From the NCBI GenBank assembly GCA_963708735.1, contig CAVPTW010000007.1, forward strand, positions 1 to 64,000: a DNA stretch of 64,000 nucleotides, given 5' to 3'. Source of the stretch: JAGPUQ01 sp963708735. GTDB taxonomy: Bacteria; Pseudomonadota; Gammaproteobacteria; Pseudomonadales; Porticoccaceae. Position numbers and translations under genes: made by a program. This document shows, piece after piece, positions 8,230-16,190 of this stretch (position 1 is the first letter of the stretch; each line of letters opens with the position of its first letter). The notes beneath the pieces are model-generated. The model was not told the origin of the DNA. It did not search any database and saw nothing but the letters and a program-made list of their open reading frames with translations.

Positions 8230-10847
8230 GCTTGGGCGGGATTGACTGGACCGCGAGCAGCTGGACGCAATGGCTGCAGGTGCCGGTGTTCGGCAACCCG
8301 CTGGGCGCCTGGCTGGTGGCGCTCGGCCTGATGTTCATCGTCGCCCTGGTGCTGCCGCTGCTCAAGCTTCAGGTCGGGCGACGTCTGCATGCGCGCGCCG
8401 GGCACGACGGCGCGCCGCTGAGCCGATACGTGGCCGAAATCGTCGGCGGCACGCGGCGCAGCGTGATGTGGCTGGTGGCCCTGTTCGTCGGCGCGCGGGC
8501 GGTAAGCCTGTCGCCCAAGATCGACGCCGCGCTGGCCGGCATCACGGCCGTGGCCCTGCTGCTGCAGGCCGCCCTGTGGGCACAGTGCGCGCTCGATGTG
8601 TGGCTGCAGCGGCGCCTGGACCGGGCCCGCGCCACCGATATCGCCGCTGCCACCACCGTGGACATGCTCGGCTTCGTCGGCCGCATCGCCCTGTGGTCGC
8701 TGGCGCTGTTGATGATCCTGGACAACCTGGGCTTCAACGTCACCACCCTGGTGGCGAGCCTGGGCATCGGCGGCGTGGCGGTGGCGCTGGCGGTGCAGAA
8801 CATCCTGGGCGACCTGTTCGCCTCGCTGTCCATCGCGCTCGACAAGCCGTTCGTGATTGGCGATTTCATCGTCGTGGACGATATCGCCGGCTCGGTGGAG
8901 CACGTGGGCCTGAAGACCACCCGCGTGCGCAGCCTGTCGGGCGAGCAGGTGGTGTTTTCCAATGCCGACCTGCTCAAGAGTCGCATCCACAATTACAAGC
9001 GCCTGTACGAGCGGCGCGTGCTGTTCGGCTTCGGCGTGCCGTACCGGACGCCGCCCGAGCAACTGGCCGCCATACCGCAGATGGTGCGCGAGATCATCAC
9101 CGGGCAAGTCGGCACGCGCTTCGATCGGGCCCACTTCAAGGGCTTTGGCGGCTCGTCGCTGGATTTCGAGGTGGTTTACTTCGTGCTCGATCCCGACTAC
9201 AACCGCTACATGGACATCCAGCAGGCCATCAACCTCGAGTTGCTGAACCGGTTCGCGGCGGCGGGCGTCGCGTTCGCTTTCCCGACTCGCACCGTACATA
9301 TCGAAACCCTGCCCACCGCGACCGGGAGCCGGCCGGTGGCTGAGTCGCGGCCGCGACGGCTGGTGATCGTCTCCAACCGGCTGCCGTTCGTCATCACGCC
9401 TGCCGCCGATGGGAGCCTGGTCAGCCGGCCCGGCAGCGGCGGGCTGGTGACGGCACTGCTGCCGGTACTGCGCGACCGCGGCGGCGTGTGGGTCGGTTGG
9501 CCCGGCCTGGTCGATCACGAAGCCGACCTCGAAGCGGCACTGGCCAGTGCCGCCGGCAAGGCCGGCTACCGCCTGGCGCCGGTGGCACTCAGCGCCGAGG
9601 ACCAGGCCGGCTTCTATTTCGGCTTCTCGAACCAGGTGCTGTGGCCGTTGTTCCACGACCTGCAGTCGCTGTGCAACTTCGATCCCGCCTACTGGCGCAG
9701 CTACTGCGCGGTCAACCACAACTACGCACAGGCGGTCCTGGCCGAGGCCCGGCAGGACGATTTCGTGTGGGTGCACGACTACCAGCTGCTGCCGCTGGGA
9801 GCCGAGCTGCGGCGCGGCGGACTGAGCGCGCCGCTGGGGTTTTTCCTGCACATCCCGTTCCCGCCGCCGGACATCTACCTGAAGCTGCCGTGGCGCTTCA
9901 CGCTGCTGCGGGCGCTGCTGGAGTACGACCTGATCGGTTTCCAGACCCTGCACGATCAGCGCAACTTCACCCAGTGCGTGCGCGCGCTGCTGCCGGAGCT
10001 GCGCCTCACGCACCGTGGCAGTCGGGCACGCCTGCCGGATGGGCGCCAGATGCGCATCGGGGCCTTTCCGATCGGCATCGATGCGGCCGCCTTCCAGCGC
10101 CAGGCGCGCTCGCCGGCGGTGATCGAGGCCGCGGACGTCCTGCGCGCCGAGTTGCCCAACCGCGAGCTGATCCTGGGCGTGGACCGGCTGGACTACACCA
10201 AGGGCATCCCGCAGCGCTTGGAGGCGTTTCGCACCGCCCTGCGCCGACATCCCGAACTGCAGGAGCGCGTCACGCTGATCCAGGTGGTGGTACCCAGCCG
10301 GGACGACATCCCGCAGTACCGCGCTCTGAAGACGCGCATCGAACAACTGGTCGGCGAGATCAACGGCGAGTTCACCCGCCCCGGCGGCTGGGTGCCGATC
10401 CACTACGTCTACCGGGCGCTCGACCGCCTGGATCTGGTGGCCTATTACCGGGCCGCGCACATCGCCCTGGTGACGCCGCTCAAGGACGGCATGAACCTGG
10501 TGGCCAAGGAGTTCTGCGCCTGTTCGGTGGACAGCGACGGCGTGCTGATCCTGTCCGAGTTCGCCGGCGCGGTGGCGCAGCTGCAGCACGGGGCGCTGCT
10601 GGTGAATCCGTACGATCTGGAAGGCACGGCCGATGCCATCCACCAGGCCTGTTCGATGGCCGCGGCCGAACGGCGCACGCGGATGCGACTGCTGCGACGC
10701 GCCGTGAGCCGGCAGAACGTGTTCCGCTGGGTCAACGGTTTTCTGGAAGCCGCCATCGCCGGGGATCTGGACACCTTTCCCCTGCCCGACGACTACCGGC
10801 CCAGCGCCGAGGCCGAGCAGGCCTACTGGGACACCGAGCTGGCCTGA
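8226..10847 (+). CDS. Fusion: MscS-type mechanosensitive channel + trehalose-6-phosphate synthase
   Basis: A single 873-residue frame with two complete domains. Residues 1-365 are an MscS channel: several transmembrane helices, a Gly/Ala-rich pore helix near residues 170-200 (VASLGIGGVAVALAVQNILG), and the cytoplasmic beta domain (DKPFVIGDFIVVDDIAG, FSNADLLKSRIHNY). From residue 379 (RLVIVSNRLPFVI) follows full-length OtsA, GT20: WVGWPG, WVHDYQLLPLG, FFLHIPFPPPDIY, GVDRLDYTKGIPQRLEAF, TPLKDGMNLVAKEF. OtsA makes trehalose-6-phosphate from nucleotide-glucose and glucose-6-phosphate. No stop or start separates the parts. It would tether synthesis of an osmoprotectant to an osmotic-tension channel at the inner membrane. 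The start overlaps otsB by ATGA. Confidence 0.9.
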   Translation: MSLGGIDWTASSWTQWLQVPVFGNPLGAWLVALGLMFIVALVLPLLKLQVGRRLHARAGHDGAPLSRYVAEIVGGTRRSVMWLVALFVGARAVSLSPKIDAALAGITAVALLLQAALWAQCALDVWLQRRLDRARATDIAAATTVDMLGFVGRIALWSLALLMILDNLGFNVTTLVASLGIGGVAVALAVQNILGDLFASLSIALDKPFVIGDFIVVDDIAGSVEHVGLKTTRVRSLSGEQVVFSNADLLKSRIHNYKRLYERRVLFGFGVPYRTPPEQLAAIPQMVREIITGQVGTRFDRAHFKGFGGSSLDFEVVYFVLDPDYNRYMDIQQAINLELLNRFAAAGVAFAFPTRTVHIETLPTATGSRPVAESRPRRLVIVSNRLPFVITPAADGSLVSRPGSGGLVTALLPVLRDRGGVWVGWPGLVDHEADLEAALASAAGKAGYRLAPVALSAEDQAGFYFGFSNQVLWPLFHDLQSLCNFDPAYWRSYCAVNHNYAQAVLAEARQDDFVWVHDYQLLPLGAELRRGGLSAPLGFFLHIPFPPPDIYLKLPWRFTLLRALLEYDLIGFQTLHDQRNFTQCVRALLPELRLTHRGSRARLPDGRQMRIGAFPIGIDAAAFQRQARSPAVIEAADVLRAELPNRELILGVDRLDYTKGIPQRLEAFRTALRRHPELQERVTLIQVVVPSRDDIPQYRALKTRIEQLVGEINGEFTRPGGWVPIHYVYRALDRLDLVAYYRAAHIALVTPLKDGMNLVAKEFCACSVDSDGVLILSEFAGAVAQLQHGALLVNPYDLEGTADAIHQACSMAAAERRTRMRLLRRAVSRQNVFRWVNGFLEAAIAGDLDTFPLPDDYRPSAEAEQAYWDTELA

Positions 10848-10867
10848 GCCGGTTGTCATGCGGTGGT

Positions 10868-10884
10868 CCCGGCGCCACGCCGGG
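10868..10884 (+). terminator. Hairpin after the trehalose operon
   Basis: CCCGGCG-CCA-CGCCGGG forms a perfect 7 bp stem with a three-base loop 20 bp after the stop of the channel/OtsA fusion gene. No T-run follows, so an intrinsic terminator is not certain. It lies between convergent genes, where a terminator is expected. Confidence 0.35.
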
Positions 10885-11036
10885 CCGACCATAGCCGACA
10901 TGGACTGCCGCCGGTCGCTCGGCAACCGTTCTGTAGCCTGATGGGGGTAGCGTCAACAAATTTGCCAACTCAGTGCGAAGCGGCCATGACCGACGACATC
11001 GGCCTCAAGCGTCCGGACCTATACATCAACCGCGAC

Positions 11037-12857
11037 TCAAGAAACCTCCAAACCCGGCATACGGTCTCCTTTTCGAAACTCCGCAATCTTGTCGAAATAC
11101 AAATTGGCACCCATCATGCCGCCATAGGGCTGGTTGTGTCGGGCTCTGGGGTCGTGCTGGCCTTCGAGGTTGTAGTAGCCCGGCGTGCAGCCCGCACCAC
11201 CCTGAGGTCCGCGGGCGGGGGTGCCGAAAACTTCGGCGGACCATGCCTTTTCGGCTTCTTCCGTGGGCTCGACCCGCGTGATGTTGTGTTCCTCGAAGTA
11301 CTTGACCAGATAAGCGATGTGCTTGGCGCCTTCATCGAGTCCGTCGGGGTAGTTGGCGGTAAAGGATGCCTGACCGTTACTGATGATGAAACAATTGGGA
11401 AAGCCGCGGCTGTGGATGCCGAACAGGGTTCTCATGCCGTCTTTCCATTTATCTTCCAGACTCAGGCCGCCAGCGCCGATCAGGTTGTAGCCGGCGCGGC
11501 GGGTGTAGTCGGTGCCCACCTCGAAGCCGGTGGCGAAAATCAGGCAGTCGACTTCGTATTCGACGCCATCGACGACAACGCCTTTTTCGGTAATCAAATC
11601 GACACCCCGGCCCTTGGTATCCACCAGCTTGACGTTGTCGCGATTGAAGGTGGGCAGGAAGCGGTCGTCCAGGCACGGGCGCTTGCACATGAAGGCATAC
11701 CAGGGCTTCAAGGCCTCTGCGGTTTCCTTGTCCTTGACGATGTCATCGATTCTCTTGCGAATGTTTTCCATTTTCTCGAAATTGGACAATTCAAAAATCT
11801 CAACGATTTTTTCTCGCGGCACGTCCTTGCCGGCCTCGCGCATGCGACGGCGATAAATCTTGCCCATCTCCACCCAGGCGTCATCGAACTGATCGAGTTG
11901 ATCGATCTCGCCACGGCGTCCGCCCCGGCCGGTCAGGATCGCGGTGAAGTCTTTCTGCCGCTGCTTTTGCCAGCCCGGTTTCAGGCTGGCCGCCCACTCC
12001 ATGTCGGTGGGGTGATCGTTTCTGGGATCGACTCCCGATGGCGTACGCTGGAACACATACAGTTGTTTTGCGCTTTCACCCAGATAAGACACACATTGCA
12101 CGGCGGTGGCGCCGGTACCAATGATGCCGACCCGCTTGTCTTTCAGGCCGGTGAGGTTGCCACGGGCATTGCCGCCGGTGTAGTTGTAGTCCCAGCGGCT
12201 GGTATGGAAGGTGTGGCCCTTGAAGTCGCGGATGCCTGGAATGCCCGGCAGTTTCGGGCGGTTCAGTGGCCCGTTAACCATGATCACGAAACGCGCTTTC
12301 ATTCTGTCATTGCGATCGGTATGAATCGTCCAGCGTCTGGTCTTTTCATCCCAGACCATTTCTGTCACGCCCGTTTGCAGGCAGGCGTTGTCGTAGAGGC
12401 GGTAATGGGCGGCAATTCTGCGGCAGTGCTCGAGAATTTCCGGCGCATCGCAGAACTTGCGCGGCGGCATGTAATTGAGTTCTTCGAGCAGCGGCAGGTA
12501 GGTATAGGCCTCGATATCACAGGCGGCACCGGGATAGCGGTTCCAGTACCAGGTGCCGCCGAAGTCAGCACCTTTTTCGATCATGCGAATATCTTCGATA
12601 CCGGCTTCCCGCATGCGTGCACCTGCCAACAGGCCGCCAAGGCCACCACCGATGATCGCCACCTCCACTTCGTCTTCCAGGGGGTCCCGAACAATGGGTT
12701 CTGCCACATAGGGGTCTTCAAGAAAATAGGAGAAATCACCCTTCATCTCCTGATATTGCTGGTTGCCGTCTGGACGCAGGCGCTTCTGTCTTTCTTCAGC
12801 ATATTTTTGTCTTAAGGCAACGGGATCGAAGGCTTCTCGAACAGCACTGGTATTCAT
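11037..12857 (-). CDS. Baeyer-Villiger flavin monooxygenase
   Basis: A 606-residue class B flavoprotein monooxygenase that inserts oxygen next to a ketone using FAD, NADPH and O2. Two Rossmann folds are visible: AIIGGGLGG (about residues 68-75) for FAD and VGIIGTGATAVQ for NADPH. Between them is FKGHTFHTSRWDY, matching the Baeyer-Villiger fingerprint FxGxxxHxxxW(P/D). GGTWYWNRYPGAACDIE and the later LIFATGFEVGTDY are also standard in cyclohexanone/steroid monooxygenases. Length is close to that of long type I enzymes with an N-terminal extension. It is a lone gene; the base composition is somewhat less GC-rich than its neighbours, suggesting transfer. Substrate unknown. Confidence 0.92.
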   Translation of the reverse strand: MNTSAVREAFDPVALRQKYAEERQKRLRPDGNQQYQEMKGDFSYFLEDPYVAEPIVRDPLEDEVEVAIIGGGLGGLLAGARMREAGIEDIRMIEKGADFGGTWYWNRYPGAACDIEAYTYLPLLEELNYMPPRKFCDAPEILEHCRRIAAHYRLYDNACLQTGVTEMVWDEKTRRWTIHTDRNDRMKARFVIMVNGPLNRPKLPGIPGIRDFKGHTFHTSRWDYNYTGGNARGNLTGLKDKRVGIIGTGATAVQCVSYLGESAKQLYVFQRTPSGVDPRNDHPTDMEWAASLKPGWQKQRQKDFTAILTGRGGRRGEIDQLDQFDDAWVEMGKIYRRRMREAGKDVPREKIVEIFELSNFEKMENIRKRIDDIVKDKETAEALKPWYAFMCKRPCLDDRFLPTFNRDNVKLVDTKGRGVDLITEKGVVVDGVEYEVDCLIFATGFEVGTDYTRRAGYNLIGAGGLSLEDKWKDGMRTLFGIHSRGFPNCFIISNGQASFTANYPDGLDEGAKHIAYLVKYFEEHNITRVEPTEEAEKAWSAEVFGTPARGPQGGAGCTPGYYNLEGQHDPRARHNQPYGGMMGANLYFDKIAEFRKGDRMPGLEVS

Positions 12858-13231
12858 TTTTGACGTCCCCTGAGTAAGAGAGTGAAAGAATTATTGGTCT
12901 GGATTATTGCCCTAACCAAGTCCTGAGAACAATGACTGGGATAAATTGGACTGCAATTGACTTCCCCCGCCTGTGAGGGGCGCAACGCCCATACGATCAG
13001 TTGCTGGTCGACGAAAGCCGATCCGCCGTGCCGATGGCGCCGGCGCGCGCGGCGGTGGACGCCATGTGATCCCGAGTGGGGCGATTTCGCTCCGGGGTGG
13101 CCGGTGACCAGTATGATCAGGCGTGGAACAGATAGGCAAACTTTGCGGAGGGTCGTCGCGGATCTCGGTGAAGGGAGGGGAGCGCCCCGGCCGGGTCAGC
13201 CGGGACAGACTCCTTTCCCGGGGGGATGGAT
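12858..13231. other. 374 bp intergenic region, no gene recognised
   Basis: Lies between the start of the monooxygenase gene and the 3' end of the nucleotidase gene, both on the minus strand. The half next to the monooxygenase is AT-richer and should hold its promoter; TTGTTC followed after 17 bases by CAATAAT on the minus strand is a possible weak match. The half next to the nucleotidase has overlapping short frames without recognisable similarity. Confidence 0.3.
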
Positions 13232-15034
13232 TCAGGGCGCAGCAGTGATGCGTCCCTCGATTGCCGCGCTGAAGGGTTGCGTCAGTCCTTCGACGTAATT
13301 CACCAGGGCGTCCAGGTCCACCGGACCCACCGTGCGCTCAGTGCCCTGTGTCAGCACTGTGAAATTGTCGCCGCCGCCGGCCATGAAGCTGTTCACCGTG
13401 AGGCTGTAGTTGGCGGCGGGGTTGAGGAGAACACCATTGACGCGAATGCTGGCCGGATCGACGCGATTGTCGGCGAAGCCCACGCCGTTCTCGTGCCAGG
13501 TGTAGCTGAGCCCCGAGGTTTTCATCACCCGCGCAAACGGCTGGCCGCTCCACTGCTGATCCAGCAGTTCGATCAGTTGGGCGCCGGTGAGCGTCATCCG
13601 CACCAGATCGTTGTTGAACGGCTGAACAGTAAACAGCTCGCCCCAGGTCACCTCACCCGCGGCGATATCGGCGCGGATACCGCCCGGATTCATCAGCGCG
13701 ATTTCGGTCCCCATGGCTGCGCGCTGTGCATCGGCGATGAAATTGCCGAGCGCCGATTCCCCCGCCACGGACTCGGTGCGGGTAATGTCACCGGCGGCGG
13801 TGCCGATCACCCGGTTCACGAGCGGTGCCACGGTTTGGGCGGCGGCGGCGACCAGCTCGACCATTTCCGGGTCCGGCGTCAGACCCGGGCCTTCGTCGCC
13901 CCAGGTGGTGACGATGCGCGCGGATTTCTGGACCACATCCCGGGTCGCGGGGTCGAGCGCCACCTCGATATCGTCATAGGCGGTGCTGGCCGAGAACGCC
14001 TGCGTCACGAGGATGGGCACCCCATTGTGGTTCTCCACCAGGGCGTTGGTGAAACTGTGGGCGTGGCCCGAGATCACGATGTCCACCTCGTCGTCGAGGC
14101 GGCTCACGATCTCGCCGATGGCGCCGTCCAGCACCACCGACTCGGCCGGCGTCGGCTCGGTGGACGACGGTGTCTGGCGCGTGCCCTGATGGAGGGCGAC
14201 CACCAGCGCGTGCACGCCGCGCCGCTTCAGGCGCGCCGCCTCGGCGTTGATCGCGTCGGCTTCATCCAGGAACCGGAGACCCGCCACCCCGCTCGGTGTG
14301 ACAATGGTGGGCGTCTCCTTGAGTACCGCACCGATAAAGCCCACCGGGATGCCGCGGACACGTTTCACCACCGAGGGCGGCAGCAGGGGCTCGCCGGTGT
14401 CGGCCCGGACCACGTTGGCGCTCACCATGGGGTAGCGCGCGCCCCGCCAGGGATCCTCCAGAAAGGGGCCTTCGGCATGATTGCCTCCGTCGAGCAGGCG
14501 CAGGAGCTCATCCGTGCCTTCATCGAATTCATGGTTGCCCAGGGTCCCCACCAGATTGCACCGCGGATCCAACCGGAAACGGTAATTGCAATGGCGGTTG
14601 GCCAACAGATTCAGAAAACTGATCGAGGGCTCGTCCTGGAGCAGGGCCGAGACCGGCGGGCTGGCACCGACTTGATCGCCAGCGTGGACCAGAATGGCGC
14701 CGTCCTCGGCCGTCGCCGCGGCAGCTTCCAGGTAGGAGGCCAGCACTGCGGCACCCCCCACTGGACGTCCGCCCAGCAGGCGCGGCTCCAACTGGCCGTG
14801 GAAATCATTGATGCCGAGCAGCTTGAAGCGAACCCAGGCGTGGGGATCGCCCGGGCGCGGATCGCGCCAATGAACCTGTCGCGCAGCCGTGACCCGATCG
14901 CGGGCGCCGTCTGCGCCCTCTTCCAACCCGTGCTGATGGGAGTCGGCCGGCCCTGCGCTCGCAAGCCCGGCGCCCAGACAGCCGGCGACCAGCAGGGTCG
15001 CGGGTATCACTTTCCGCAGCATTGACATGGACAT
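13232..15034 (-). CDS. 5'-nucleotidase / 2',3'-cyclic phosphodiesterase family exported protein
   Basis: A 600-residue periplasmic or lipid-anchored metallophosphoesterase that dephosphorylates nucleotides outside the cytoplasm. The start at 15034 (MSMSMLRK) follows GGGAGG by six bases. The signal region ATLLVAGCLGAGLASA offers both a Sec cleavage site and a lipobox-like LVAGC, so lipoprotein processing is possible. Metal-binding motifs are in order: INDFHGQLEP, HAGDQVGASP, GTLGNHEFDEG, VVALHQG and SGHAHSF. The C-terminal 5'-nucleotidase substrate domain follows, with LGNFIADAQ, NPGGIRADI, QPFNNDLV and NSFMAGGGDNF. Longer upstream in-frame sequence lacks a signal peptide and was not used. The gene is divergent from vapBC. 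Confidence 0.9.
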   Translation of the reverse strand: MSMSMLRKVIPATLLVAGCLGAGLASAGPADSHQHGLEEGADGARDRVTAARQVHWRDPRPGDPHAWVRFKLLGINDFHGQLEPRLLGGRPVGGAAVLASYLEAAAATAEDGAILVHAGDQVGASPPVSALLQDEPSISFLNLLANRHCNYRFRLDPRCNLVGTLGNHEFDEGTDELLRLLDGGNHAEGPFLEDPWRGARYPMVSANVVRADTGEPLLPPSVVKRVRGIPVGFIGAVLKETPTIVTPSGVAGLRFLDEADAINAEAARLKRRGVHALVVALHQGTRQTPSSTEPTPAESVVLDGAIGEIVSRLDDEVDIVISGHAHSFTNALVENHNGVPILVTQAFSASTAYDDIEVALDPATRDVVQKSARIVTTWGDEGPGLTPDPEMVELVAAAAQTVAPLVNRVIGTAAGDITRTESVAGESALGNFIADAQRAAMGTEIALMNPGGIRADIAAGEVTWGELFTVQPFNNDLVRMTLTGAQLIELLDQQWSGQPFARVMKTSGLSYTWHENGVGFADNRVDPASIRVNGVLLNPAANYSLTVNSFMAGGGDNFTVLTQGTERTVGPVDLDALVNYVEGLTQPFSAAIEGRITAAP

Positions 15035-15217
15035 GGTGTACCTCCCTTGTAGGTGTGACCGCAGGACCGAGGATGGCCGCAAGTTGTGCCAGGACGTTGA
15101 CGAGCGGGTTACAGCGGGGTGACGGCGGTGCTGACCGCGTGCCCATTTGCGCCCGTCGTTGTCGCTGTAGCCATGCCTCGCTATGATCCACCGATCTGGC
15201 ATCGATAGGAGTTTCGT

Positions 15218-15424
15218 ATGACGACGGTAACCGTGTCCGAAAAATATCAGGTGGTGATTCCCAAGGCGGTGCGGGAGTCGCTGCAAATCAAGCCGGGGCA
15301 GAAGCTCGACGTGATCGTTTACGAGGGGCGTGCGGAATTCATCCCGGTGCAGGATATGCGCGAGGCACGCGGCTTCCTGCGCGGCATCGATACAGACGTG
15401 CCGCGGGAAGCCGATCGGGTATGA
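15218..15424 (+). CDS. vapB: VapB-type AbrB-fold antitoxin
   Basis: A 68-residue swapped-hairpin DNA-binding protein: TVTVSEKYQVVIPKAVRESL followed by PGQKLDV matches the AbrB/SpoVT fold of VapB and MazE antitoxins. The C-terminal tail (MREARGFLRGIDTDVPREADRV) would bind and inhibit the toxin. AGGAG at 15208-15212 precedes the ATG. Its stop overlaps the vapC start by 4 bp, the usual arrangement for autoregulated toxin-antitoxin pairs. Confidence 0.88.
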   Translation: MTTVTVSEKYQVVIPKAVRESLQIKPGQKLDVIVYEGRAEFIPVQDMREARGFLRGIDTDVPREADRV

Positions 15425-15810
15425 ATCTGGTCGATTCGTCCGGCTGGCTGGAGTACTTCGCCGATGGACCCAATGCCACCTTCTTTGCGTCGGCGATCCT
15501 CGCTGCGGAACAGTTGATTGTCCCGACACTATCCCTGCTGGAGGTCTTCAAGCGGGTGTTGCAGCAACGGGGGGAGGGCGATGCCCTTCAAGCGGTGGCG
15601 CTGATGCGACAGGGGCAGGTGGTCGAGTTGGATTCCGTACTGGCGCTGTCGGCAGCGCGCCTGGGTGTGGAACATCGGCTCGCGCTTGCCGACTCGGTCA
15701 TTTACGCCACCGCTCGCCGCTTTGGCGCGCTGCTGTGGACCCAGGATGCCGATTTCGAAGATCTCCCGGGTGTGCGCTTTGTGGCGAAGTCACGCGGCCA
15801 AGGCGGCTGA
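15421..15810 (+). CDS. vapC: VapC PIN-domain ribonuclease toxin
   Basis: A 129-residue PIN-domain nuclease. The acidic residues are placed as expected: D5 in NLVDSSGWLEYF, E in LSLLEVFKRV, and the C-terminal pair around LADSVIYATARR and WTQDADFEDLPGV. VapC toxins cut tRNA or rRNA and are held inactive by the antitoxin encoded just upstream, whose stop overlaps this start (ATGA). The pair sits directly before a broken cas1, in a decaying island region, where toxin-antitoxin pairs often persist. Confidence 0.9.
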   Translation: MNLVDSSGWLEYFADGPNATFFASAILAAEQLIVPTLSLLEVFKRVLQQRGEGDALQAVALMRQGQVVELDSVLALSAARLGVEHRLALADSVIYATARRFGALLWTQDADFEDLPGVRFVAKSRGQGG

Positions 15811-15813
15811 TCC

Positions 15814-15918
15814 GTGGCCGATCTGCTGCCGCCGCTGCGCCCCATTCCGATCAAGGAGCGTCTGTCCGTGCTGTACATCGAGAGCGGCCAGCTCGACGTG
15901 CTTGATGGCGCGTTCGTG
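15814..15918 (+). pseudogene. cas1: Truncated cas1 (type I-E), N-terminal about 35 codons only
   Basis: From a GTG at 15814 the frame reads PLRPIPIKERLSVLYIES then GQLDVLDGAFV, the N-terminus of type I-E Cas1, the integrase that adds spacers to CRISPR arrays. Full Cas1 is about 300 residues, but after DGAFV the sequence runs straight into a type I-E CRISPR repeat. The bases GTG at 15916-15918 fit both cas1 and the repeat start, suggesting a deletion through short homology. No other cas gene is in the window. Confidence 0.8.
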
Positions 15919-15944
15919 TTCCCCGCACACGCAGGGATGAACCG
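15916..15944 (+). repeat. Single type I-E CRISPR repeat (array relic)
   Basis: The 29 bases from GTGTTCCCCGC to GGGATGAACCG match the common type I-E repeat. The central palindrome is CCCCGC / GCAGGG, with one mismatch against the perfect GCGGGG partner, as seen in terminal or decaying repeats. One spacer length (32 bases) downstream no second repeat can be found, so this is not a working array. It is fused to the truncated cas1. Confidence 0.75.
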
Positions 15945-16078
15945 GCGCCGTGCCCGCCACCTTCCCGGCAAGGCCCCGAACGCTCCGGTGCCTTGCCCGT
16001 TTCAGGTCGGCAATCCTGGAATGAACACTCCCGGCAACTGAGCCGCCGACGCCGACCAGGGAGAATCGGTACTTATTT
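15945..16078. other. Short remnant between CRISPR repeat and guaA relic
   Basis: About 130 bp without a gene. It may include the last spacer next to the CRISPR repeat (roughly 15945-15976), but nothing confirms this. The sequence then meets the second guaA fragment. Confidence 0.3.
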
Positions 16079-16190
16079 CCCCGACGAATTCCCGGAGCGG
16101 GCATCCAACCGCGTCATCAACGATATCGTCGGTATGTCGCCGGTGGTTTAGGATATTTCCGGCAAGCCGCCGGCTGTAATCGAGTGGGAA
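16079..16190 (+). pseudogene. guaA: Decayed guaA 3'-terminal fragment
   Basis: Reads DEFPERASNRVINDIVG, a stop in place of the conserved Tyr (MSPVV-stop), then DISGKPPAVIEWE, the very end of GMP synthetase. The normal stop after IEWE is absent and the frame runs on. Its first 30 bases (16079-16108) match 5276-5305 in the other guaA fragment at 27 of 30 positions, so the two pieces together cover the whole C-terminal domain with a 30 bp overlap. The terminal AATCGAGTGGGA matches the site at 2563. Confidence 0.8.

Noticed and set aside
8052..10925. Long open frame (over 900 codons) on the minus strand opposite the MscS-OtsA gene
   Set aside because: It is an antisense shadow caused by high GC at third positions; its translation is Gln/His/Arg-rich with no family resemblance, while the plus strand encodes well-conserved motifs.
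15916..16010. Working CRISPR array
   Set aside because: Only one repeat is present; at one repeat-plus-spacer distance nothing similar occurs.
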